DNA of 6,017 nucleotides from Bacillota bacterium (GTDB lineage: Bacteria > Bacillota > Clostridia > Lachnospirales > Lachnospiraceae). Each line of letters begins with the position of its first letter. The stretch's first letter is position 1. A program made the position numbers and the translations under genes. The stretch covers positions 3,536 to 9,552 of the forward strand of contig WFLY01000246.1 of assembly GCA_009177215.1 (NCBI GenBank), written 5' to 3'. Below are positions 1 to 5,651 of this stretch, one piece after another. Under the pieces are notes generated by a model that did no database searches, was not told the DNA's origin, and saw only the letters and a list, made by a program, of their open reading frames with translations.

Positions 1-3000
1 CTAAAGACCAGTATTCTTCCCATGGCGAAGAACGGCGGGGAGGCTATTGCGGCAATGGGAGTGGATACGCCACTGCCTGTTTTGAGCAAGGCACATCACC
101 CTTTGTTCCATTATTTCAAGCAGTTGTTTGCACAGGTTACCAATCCCCCTATCGATGCTATCCGTGAGGAGATTGTTACCTCCACCACCATTTACATAGG
201 AAGGGAGGGTAATCTTTTGGAGGAAACTCCTAAGAACTGTAACGTGCTTAAGGTAAACAACCCGATTCTTACAAACACAGACCTTCTTAAGATTAAGAAT
301 ATGAAGGCGGAGGGCTTTCAGGTAGAGGTTGTACCGATTATTTATTATAAAAATACCAGCCTTGAGCGTGCTATCGACAGACTGTATGTGGAGGTTGACA
401 GGGCATACGGCGAGGGGGCAAATGTGCTGATTCTCTCCGACAGGGGTGTGGATGAGAACCATGTGCCTATACCTTCCCTGCTTGCGGTATCGGCATTGAA
501 CCAGTATCTGGTGCGTACCAAGAAGAGAACCCGTGTTGCACTTATTCTGGAGTCGGGCGAGCCAAGGGAGGTACATCATTTCGCAACCCTCTTAGGTTAT
601 GGCGCCTGTGCCATCAATCCCTATCTGGCACAGGATTCCATCAGGGAATTGATAGACAATCATATGCTGGATAAGGATTATTATGCGGCAGTGAATGATT
701 ATAACAACGCGGTTCTTCACGGGATTGTGAAGATTGCGTCAAAAATGGGTATCAGCACCATTCAATCCTATCAGGGGGCTCAGATATTTGAGGCGATCGG
801 TATTTCCCCTGAGGTAATCAACAAGTATTTCGGCACTACTGTAAGCCGTGTGGGTGGAATTACCTTAAAGGATATTGAGGAGCAGGTGGATGAACTGCAT
901 TCACAGGCGTTCGACCCTCTTGGGCTTGGCAATGATTTGACCTTAGACAGCCCGGGTCATCACAAGATGAGAAGCGGCGGCGACGAGCATTTATATAACC
1001 CTGCAACCATCCATATGCTGCAGCAATCCACCAAACGCGGTGATTATGAGATGTTTAAGCAGTATACAGCTATGGTGAACAGTGAGGAGTCCGTGAAAAA
1101 TCTCAGAGGACTTATGGACTTTAATTTCCCGAAAAAGGGTGTGGCACTTGAAGAGGTTGAGCCTGTGGATTCCATTGTCACCAGATTTAAGACGGGCGCC
1201 ATGTCCTACGGCTCCATTTCCAAGGAGGCGCATGAGACTATGGCAATCGCCATGAACAGGCTGCACGGAAAGAGCAATTCCGGCGAGGGCGGAGAGGATC
1301 TGGAGAGACTTACTGTAGGCGCCGATGGCTTGAATCGCTGCTCTGCGATTAAGCAGGTGGCGAGCGGACGTTTCGGTGTTACCAGCCGTTATCTTGTGAG
1401 CGCGCAGGAATTGCAGATTAAAATGGCACAGGGGGCAAAGCCCGGTGAGGGCGGACATCTGCCTGGAGGAAAGGTATATCCTTGGATTGCAAAGACAAGG
1501 CATTCAACCCCCGGTGTGTCTTTGATATCTCCTCCTCCTCATCATGATATTTATTCCATTGAGGATTTGGCACAGCTGATATATGATTTGAAAAATGCTA
1601 ACACGGACGCCCGTATTTCCGTAAAGCTGGTATCCGAGGCAGGCGTGGGTACGGTAGCGGCAGGTGTGGCAAAGGCGGGGGCACAGGTTATTTTGGTATC
1701 CGGCTATGACGGAGGAACCGGTGCGGCGCCCAGAAGCTCCATCCACAATGCAGGTCTTCCGTGGGAGCTTGGCTTGGCAGAGACACACCAGACCCTGATT
1801 ATGAACGGACTGCGAAACAAGGTTCGTATTGAGACGGACGGTAAACTGATGAGCGGCCGTGATGTTGCCATTGCGGCAATTCTGGGAGCGGAGGAATTCG
1901 GCTTTGCAACGGCTCCCCTTGTAACCATGGGCTGTGTGATGATGAGGGTTTGTAATCTGGACACCTGTCCTGTGGGTGTCGCTACCCAGAATCCGGAGCT
2001 TCGCAAGAATTTTAAGGGTAAGCCGGAATATGTGGAGAATTTCATGCGCTTTATTGCTCAGGAGCTTCGAGAATATATGGCACGCTTGGGAGTGCGCACC
2101 GTAGATGAGCTGGTGGGCAGAACCGATTTGTTAAAGGTAAAGGAAAATTTAACCAAGAGGCAAAAGAAAGTTGATTTGAGCTGGATTCTTGCCAATCCGT
2201 TTGCAGGCAGCAAGATGAAAGTAACCTTTGACCCCAAGCAGGTGTATGATTTTGAATTGGAAAAAACGCTGGACGAGAAGGTACTGTTAAAGCAGTTGGG
2301 CAAGGCGATTGATGCCGGACAGAAGAGAAGCATTGAAGTGGATGTTTCCAATACGGATCGTGCCTTCGGTACGATTTTGGGCAGTGAGATCACGAAACGA
2401 ATGGGTGACAATGTGGAGGAGGATACCTATCATGTGCTCTGTAACGGAGCGGGAGGACAGTCCTTCGGTGCTTTTATCCCTAAGGGTCTTACTCTGGAGC
2501 TGGTGGGTGACAGCAACGACTATTTCGGCAAGGGGCTTTCCGGCGGTAAGTTGATTGTCTATCCTCCCAAGGGAAGCAGCTTTAAAGCGGAAGAAAACAT
2601 TATTATCGGTAACGTGGCGCTTTACGGGGCGACCAGCGGCAAGGCGTTTATCAACGGTGTTGCCGGCGAGCGCTTCTGTGTGCGCAACTCCGGCGCCGTT
2701 GCGGTAGTGGAGGGCGTCGGCGACCACGGCTGCGAATACATGACGGGAGGGCGTGTGGTAGTGCTGGGCACTACGGGCAAGAACTTTGCGGCAGGCATGA
2801 GCGGCGGTATCGCCTATGTGCTTGACGAGGGCAACGACCTCTACAAGCGCCTGAACAAAGAAATGGTGTCCTCTGGTGAGATTACCTCCAAATATGACGT
2901 GCTGGAGCTTAAGGCTATGATTCAGGAACATGTGGCGCTTACCAACTCGGCAAAAGGCAAGGAGATTTTGGATAATTTCGGCGAATATCTACCCAAGTTT

Positions 3001-3123
3001 AAGAAAATCATCCCCCATGACTACGAACGCGTCCTTAAGACCATCGTCCAAATGGAAGAAAAAGGTCTAAGCGCCGAACAAGCACAGATAGAGGCGTTTT
3101 ACGCAAACATGCGCGAGCGATGA
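1..3123 (+). CDS. gltB: Glutamate synthase large subunit (GltB), C-terminal 1040 codons; 5' end outside the window
   Basis: This is the alpha subunit of cytoplasmic NADPH-dependent glutamate synthase. It condenses 2-oxoglutarate with ammonia released from glutamine to give glutamate. The frame is open from base 1 with no start signal at the first ATG (22), so the gene enters from the left. Counting from the first visible codon, the central domain carries the hallmark stretch around Q45-E57 (QVTNPPIDAIREE). The FMN/synthase barrel spans about 385-760, with GAMSYGS near 400, PGEGGHLPG at 481-489 and GYDGGTGAAP at 568-577. The [3Fe-4S] ligands C645, C651 and C656 have the family's C-x5-C-x4-C spacing. 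The glycine-rich GXGXG beta-helix domain covers about 815-941. The usual length is about 1500 residues, so roughly 450-470 are missing, including the class II glutaminase domain with its N-terminal cysteine nucleophile. The visible frame is intact and ends in TGA at 3121-3123. gltD follows after an unusually long 446-bp gap. Confidence 0.97.
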   Translation, partial: LKTSILPMAKNGGEAIAAMGVDTPLPVLSKAHHPLFHYFKQLFAQVTNPPIDAIREEIVTSTTIYIGREGNLLEETPKNCNVLKVNNPILTNTDLLKIKNMKAEGFQVEVVPIIYYKNTSLERAIDRLYVEVDRAYGEGANVLILSDRGVDENHVPIPSLLAVSALNQYLVRTKKRTRVALILESGEPREVHHFATLLGYGACAINPYLAQDSIRELIDNHMLDKDYYAAVNDYNNAVLHGIVKIASKMGISTIQSYQGAQIFEAIGISPEVINKYFGTTVSRVGGITLKDIEEQVDELHSQAFDPLGLGNDLTLDSPGHHKMRSGGDEHLYNPATIHMLQQSTKRGDYEMFKQYTAMVNSEESVKNLRGLMDFNFPKKGVALEEVEPVDSIVTRFKTGAMSYGSISKEAHETMAIAMNRLHGKSNSGEGGEDLERLTVGADGLNRCSAIKQVASGRFGVTSRYLVSAQELQIKMAQGAKPGEGGHLPGGKVYPWIAKTRHSTPGVSLISPPPHHDIYSIEDLAQLIYDLKNANTDARISVKLVSEAGVGTVAAGVAKAGAQVILVSGYDGGTGAAPRSSIHNAGLPWELGLAETHQTLIMNGLRNKVRIETDGKLMSGRDVAIAAILGAEEFGFATAPLVTMGCVMMRVCNLDTCPVGVATQNPELRKNFKGKPEYVENFMRFIAQELREYMARLGVRTVDELVGRTDLLKVKENLTKRQKKVDLSWILANPFAGSKMKVTFDPKQVYDFELEKTLDEKVLLKQLGKAIDAGQKRSIEVDVSNTDRAFGTILGSEITKRMGDNVEEDTYHVLCNGAGGQSFGAFIPKGLTLELVGDSNDYFGKGLSGGKLIVYPPKGSSFKAEENIIIGNVALYGATSGKAFINGVAGERFCVRNSGAVAVVEGVGDHGCEYMTGGRVVVLGTTGKNFAAGMSGGIAYVLDEGNDLYKRLNKEMVSSGEITSKYDVLELKAMIQEHVALTNSAKGKEILDNFGEYLPKFKKIIPHDYERVLKTIVQMEEKGLSAEQAQIEAFYANMRER

Positions 3124-3130
3124 GCCATGC

Positions 3131-3195
3131 GCGGATTTGCTCGGAAATATACGTTGTAAGCTTGCTTACATAAGTATATTTCCGAGTGAAGCCGC
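3131..3195 (+). repeat. Long inverted repeat / hairpin just downstream of the gltB stop
   Basis: A perfect 13-bp inverted repeat, CTCGGAAATATAC at 3140-3152 and GTATATTTCCGAG at 3174-3186, encloses a second perfect 7-bp one, TGTAAGC at 3155-3161 and GCTTACA at 3164-3170, with only TT between its arms. Outside, 3131-3139 can pair with 3187-3195 through GCGG/CCGC, one A-G mismatch, two A-T pairs and two G-T wobbles. The whole 65-nt segment therefore folds into one long stem starting 7 bases after the gltB stop codon. No run of Ts follows, so it does not look like an intrinsic terminator. A compact 12-nt palindrome, CGGCG-AA-CGCCG, lies just after it at 3199-3210. Possible roles are an mRNA processing or stabilising structure, or the end of a small mobile or dispersed repeat. 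The sequence does not decide between these. Confidence 0.85.
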
Positions 3196-3542
3196 ATACG
3201 GCGAACGCCGCGACAGAGAGCAGCCTGCTGCGAGCTGTCGGCATGGCACAGAAAGTCGAACAGGGTAGAATACAGTCCGCCGCGACAGAGAGCAGCCTGC
3301 TGCGAGCTGTCGGCATAGCACAGAAAGTCGAACAGGGCAGAATACAGTCCGCCGCGACAGAGAGCAGCCTGCTGCGAGCTGTCGGCATGGCACAGAAAGT
3401 CGAACAGGGCAGAATACAGTCCGCCGCGACAGAGAGCAGCCTGCTGCGAGCTGTCGGCATGGCACAGAAAGCCGAACAGGGCAGAATACCACCCGCCGCG
3501 ACAGAGAGCAGCCTGTTGCGAGCCTGCCGCCATGCCGCCTAA
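3186..3542 (+). CDS. Doubtful repetitive ORF (118 codons) across the tandem array
   Basis: A GTG-started frame runs through the repeat array. It would encode a short leader and 24-residue repeats of the type AATESSLLRAVGMAQ followed by KVEQGRIQS, ending at TAA (3540-3542). There is no Shine-Dalgarno before the GTG, which lies at the end of the hairpin stem. The frame is open mainly because the repeat length is a multiple of three and the consensus unit has no stop in any frame. The differences between copies in this frame are one silent change (GGC to GGT), M to I, V to A, and QS to PP, so there is no clear sign of protein-level constraint. I do not recognise the product. An automatic gene caller might report it, but I think it more likely non-coding. 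Confidence 0.15.
   Translation: MKPHTANAATESSLLRAVGMAQKVEQGRIQSAATESSLLRAVGIAQKVEQGRIQSAATESSLLRAVGMAQKVEQGRIQSAATESSLLRAVGMAQKAEQGRIPPAATESSLLRACRHAA
3211..3240 (+). other. Stem-loop motif of the 72-bp unit (recurs at 3283-3312, 3355-3384, 3427-3456)
   Basis: The first 30 nt of each full unit form an imperfect palindrome. The outer stem is CGACAG/CTGTCG (6 bp). It is followed by a symmetric 3x3 internal loop of purines only (AGA facing GAG, giving possible A-G, G-A and A-G pairs). An inner stem of 4-5 bp (GCAGC facing GCTGC) is closed by a very short loop. All four full copies keep it exactly. The fifth copy (from 3499) keeps the left arm but has lost a matching right arm. Folding as RNA or as extruded single strand is inferred from complementarity only. 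Confidence 0.7.
3211..3528 (+). repeat. 72-bp tandem repeat array, four full copies plus one degenerate partial copy
   Basis: Units start at 3211, 3283, 3355, 3427 and 3499, exactly 72 bp apart. Each begins with the palindromic arm CGACAG, has the partner arm CTGTCG 18 bases later, and continues with a 42-bp linker. Copy 3 matches the consensus. Copy 1 differs at one base (C to T in GGGCAG), copy 2 at one base (CATGG to CATAG), and copy 4 at four bases (AGTCG to AGCCG, and ACAGTCC to ACCACCC). Copy 5 follows the consensus for about 23 bases with one change (CTGCTG to CTGTTG), then diverges, losing the second arm. The immediate flank GCCG (3207-3210) also fits the unit boundary. The near identity points to recent amplification or homogenisation. 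The array is GC-rich compared with the AT-rich sequence on both sides. There are no unique spacers, so it is not a CRISPR array. Confidence 0.97.
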
Positions 3543-3554
3543 GTATAATTAACG

Positions 3555-3560
3555 AGGAGG
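3555..3560 (+). promoter_or_regulatory. Shine-Dalgarno of gltD
   Basis: A perfect AGGAGG lies 9 bases before the ATG at 3570. It fixes the gltD start and shows that gltD is translated from its own ribosome-binding site, not by coupling to gltB, whose stop is 446 bases upstream. Confidence 0.93.
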
Positions 3561-3569
3561 AAATCAAAA

Positions 3570-5063
3570 ATGGGAAAACCAACCGGATTTATGGAATATA
3601 ATAGGGAAGTCAGCACGGCTTTGGCTCCCAAGAAAAGAATCAAGCATTTTAATGAGTTTCACGAGCATATGTCCAGAGAGAAGCAGCAGCTTCAGGGCGC
3701 ACGTTGTATGGAGTGCGGCGTGCCTTTCTGTCAGGCGGGCATGATGATTTGCGGTATGGCAAGCGGCTGCCCCCTGCACAACCTGATTCCCGAATGGAAC
3801 GATTTGGTGTACATGGGAAACTGGGCGGAGGCTTATAACCGCCTGAAAAAAACCAATAATTTCCCCGAGTTCACCTCCAGAGTGTGTCCGGCTCTCTGTG
3901 AGGCGGCATGTACCTGCGGACTGAACGGAGATCCTGTCTCCACCAAGGAAAACGAGTATGCAATTATTGAAAATGCCTACGAACAGGGCTATGCGGCGGC
4001 AAAGCCTCCCAAAGTGCGCACCGGTAAGAAAGTGGCTGTGGTGGGAAGCGGCCCTTCCGGTCTTGCGGTGGCAGACCAGTTAAATAAGAGAGGTCATTCG
4101 GTGACTGTCTTTGAGCGCTCCGACCGTGTGGGAGGACTGTTAATGTATGGTATTCCCAATATGAAGCTGGAAAAGCAGATTGTGGAGCGTAAGGTAAAGA
4201 TTATGGAGGAGGAGGGAGTGACCTTTTGCACCGGAGTAAACGTGGGTAAGGATATTAAGGCGCAGAAGCTGCTTCAGGATTTTGACAGGATAGTGTTGGC
4301 GTGTGGAGCTTCCAATCCAAGGGATATCAAGGTATCCGGCAGGGATGCAAAGGGAATTTACTTTGCGGTGGACTTCCTTACGGCGAATACTAAGAGTTTA
4401 TTGGATTCCAATTTTGAAGATAAAAAATATATTGATGCTAAGGATAAAAGCGTCATTATTATCGGCGGTGGTGACACGGGCAACGACTGTGTGGGAACCG
4501 CTATCCGTCATGGAGCAAAATCCGTGACCCAGATTGAGATGATGCCAAAGGCACCGGATAAGCGTGCGGAGAACAATCCATGGCCCGAATGGCCCAAGGT
4601 CTGCAAGACCGACTACGGTCAGGAGGAGGCTATTGCCGTATACGGACAGGATCCCCGTATCTACGAGACTACCGTGAAGGAGTTTATCAAGGATAAAAAC
4701 GGCAATTTAAACGCCGTAAAAATCGTTAAGCTGTCATGGGCAAAGGATGAGACAACCGGGCGAATGAACATGCGGGAGGTTGAGGGCAGCGAGCAGATTT
4801 TGGAGGCGGATATCGTTCTGATTGCTGCGGGATTCCTTGGCACACAGAGTTATGTGTCGGATGCTTTCGGCGTGGAGTTAAACGAGCGCACCAATGTAAA
4901 GACCGCACCCGGAGAGTACCGCACCAATAAGGACAATGTATTTGTAACCGGAGATATGCACAGAGGTCAGTCACTGGTGGTATGGGCTATCAGGGAGGGC
5001 AGGGAAGCGGCGAGCGCCGTGGACGAGAGTTTGATGGGATATTCTAATTTAGTGGTTCAATAA
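3570..5063 (+). CDS. gltD: Glutamate synthase small subunit (GltD), NADPH/FAD/Fe-S electron-input subunit
   Basis: This is the beta subunit of glutamate synthase. It oxidises NADPH at FAD and passes electrons through [4Fe-4S] clusters to GltB in the cytoplasm. The product is 497 residues, normal to slightly long for the family. The N-terminal Fe-S domain has C46, C49, C54, C61 and C67, then C106, C110, C114 and C116. The FAD Rossmann fold has GSGPSG at 159-164, followed by ERSDRVGG. The NADPH-binding fold has GGGDTGND at 299-306. The C-terminal FAD-contact motif is TGDMHRGQSLVVWAI, starting at T460, where many relatives have TGD or AGD followed by RRGQSL. The ATG at 3570 is chosen because of the AGGAGG 9 bases upstream and the typical GltD N-terminus (MGKPTGFMEY). 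It lies downstream of gltB and is followed by an intrinsic terminator, so it is the last gene of the gltBD unit. Related proteins such as NADPH-dependent ferredoxin:NADP oxidoreductase subunits share this fold, but the gltB neighbour settles the call. Confidence 0.97.
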   Translation: MGKPTGFMEYNREVSTALAPKKRIKHFNEFHEHMSREKQQLQGARCMECGVPFCQAGMMICGMASGCPLHNLIPEWNDLVYMGNWAEAYNRLKKTNNFPEFTSRVCPALCEAACTCGLNGDPVSTKENEYAIIENAYEQGYAAAKPPKVRTGKKVAVVGSGPSGLAVADQLNKRGHSVTVFERSDRVGGLLMYGIPNMKLEKQIVERKVKIMEEEGVTFCTGVNVGKDIKAQKLLQDFDRIVLACGASNPRDIKVSGRDAKGIYFAVDFLTANTKSLLDSNFEDKKYIDAKDKSVIIIGGGDTGNDCVGTAIRHGAKSVTQIEMMPKAPDKRAENNPWPEWPKVCKTDYGQEEAIAVYGQDPRIYETTVKEFIKDKNGNLNAVKIVKLSWAKDETTGRMNMREVEGSEQILEADIVLIAAGFLGTQSYVSDAFGVELNERTNVKTAPGEYRTNKDNVFVTGDMHRGQSLVVWAIREGREAASAVDESLMGYSNLVVQ

Positions 5064-5091
5064 ATTTAGTGTTTTGATAAATATGAGCGGG

Positions 5092-5124
5092 CAGACCGGC
5101 GAAGCGCATTCGTCGGTCTGTTTT
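5092..5124 (+). terminator. Rho-independent terminator of gltBD
   Basis: A 12-bp stem pairs CAGACCGGCGAA (5092-5103) with TTCGTCGGTCTG (5109-5120), with one G-T wobble and a 5-nt GCGCA loop. It is followed at once by TTTT and AT-rich sequence. It lies 28 bases after the gltD stop. The T run is short (four), but stem strength and position fit an end-of-operon terminator. The opposite strand has no T run directly after the stem, so it works in the + direction only. Confidence 0.85.
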
Positions 5125-5202
5125 GGAATAATTACGATAAAACGTTTGTGTATTTTGTACATTGCATATATATTTATAATATGTTAAATTTCTTTCAAAA
5201 AT

Positions 5203-5274
5203 ACAAAAAATATATATATTGAAGGTGATAATCTTGAGGTCTTAAAACTGTTACAGGAAACATATCTAGGTCAA
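5203..5274 (+). pseudogene. Fragment of a type III restriction-modification DNA methyltransferase (Mod)
   Basis: Frame 1 from 5203 reads TKNIYIEGDNLEVLKLL and then QETYLGQ. This closely matches the conserved stretch that precedes the catalytic DPPY motif in type III and related N6-adenine methyltransferases. The expected continuation (KMIYIDPPYNTG) is absent. Instead the sequence switches to Res-like coding and this frame stops at TGA 5311-5313. Upstream the frame is closed by TAA at 5185, and no start codon with a Shine-Dalgarno is visible. Only about 24 codons of a gene of roughly 600 codons remain, so it cannot be functional. The family match is from memory of the motif; the sequence shows the truncation directly. 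Confidence 0.65.
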
Positions 5275-5275
5275 C

Positions 5276-5651
5276 ATTACCATGCATATAAAGTATATTT
5301 ACAAGGATGGTGAATTGGAAAAAGAGGTAACTTGTAAGGAATTCTTACAAGTTCAAACAGTATGACCTAATTGGAAAGATTGCGGAGGGTACTGTGTTGA
5401 CTAGAAAGACTGTTGCGGCTATTTTGCAGGGTATCAGTCCAATCAAGTTTGCTATGTTCAAGAATAACCCGGAGGAATTTATTACAAAGGTTATCAGGCT
5501 TATCAAGGAACAGAAGGCTACCATGATAGTAGAGCATATTTCTTATGACCGGATTGAGGGTAAATATGATAGTTCAATCTTTACAGCTGAGAAACGCACA
5601 AGCTTTGATAAGGCATACAGGGCAAGGCTTTATCGTGAATTCAATCTGTAG
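5276..5651 (+). pseudogene. Frameshifted C-terminal fragment of a type III restriction enzyme Res subunit
   Basis: Two overlapping frames give consecutive Res-like sequence. Frame 2 (5270-5365) reads IKYIYKDGELEKEV and CKEFLQVQ, then stops at TGA 5363-5365. Frame 3 picks up at about 5358 with QYDLIGKIAEGTVLTRKT and runs on through NNPEEFITKV, QKATMIVEHISYD and YDSSIFTAEKRTSFDKAYRA to a TAG at 5649-5651. These are the conserved segments just before the C-terminal nuclease region of type III Res subunits. A one-base shift near 5350-5360 breaks the gene. The helicase domain in front and the PD-(D/E)XK nuclease behind are missing. A GTG at 5394 could open an 85-codon frame, but it lies inside the homologous region and has no convincing upstream context. 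Together with the Mod fragment it is a deletion scar of a mod-res operon. Confidence 0.75.
5331..5351. repeat. 21-bp near-perfect palindrome
   Basis: Arms CTTGTAAG (5331-5338) and CTTACAAG (5344-5351) flank GAATT, and the inner bases pair too apart from one G-T. It lies within the Res remnant just before the frameshift. It could be chance, a small operator-like site or a deletion hotspot. Nothing in the sequence assigns a role. Confidence 0.5.

Noticed and set aside
2985..3123. Codon choice near the gltB 3' end seems to shift (more CAA and CTA)
   Set aside because: Only a handful of codons are involved, and CAA also occurs earlier in the gene. Too few to support a recombination boundary.
1..3123. 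Other open frames inside gltB and gltD on both strands
   Set aside because: They are shadows of long, clearly recognised coding frames and show no recognisable protein families.
3131..3195. Intrinsic terminator of gltB
   Set aside because: The stem is long and strong but is followed by GCATACGGCG, with no T run.
3211..3528. CRISPR array
   Set aside because: The whole 72-bp period is repeated, including the 42-bp linker. There are no unique spacers, and no cas genes are visible.
3516..3549. Possible gltD promoter: TATAAT at 3544-3549 with TTGCGA at 3516-3521
   Set aside because: The -10 hexamer is perfect, but the spacer would be 22 bp. The predicted start of transcription (about 3556) would fall inside the Shine-Dalgarno, leaving gltD without a usable leader.
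3035..3582. Three long reverse-strand open frames with 24-residue repeats
   Set aside because: All three reverse frames stay open because the 72-bp unit is a multiple of three and stop-free. They overlap each other and run into gltB or gltD, and no convincing ribosome-binding site was seen. At most one could be real, and nothing favours any of them.
5146..5180. Promoter in the AT-rich stretch after the terminator (TATAAT at 5175-5180)
   Set aside because: Candidate -35 boxes are at wrong spacings (TTGTAC 14 bp, TTGTGT 23 bp). In AT-rich DNA a lone TATAAT is expected by chance, and only a pseudogene lies downstream.
5394..5651. Intact small protein of 85 codons starting at GTG 5394
   Set aside because: Res-like sequence continues upstream of the GTG in the same frame and, before that, in another frame. 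The open frame is therefore the tail of a broken gene.
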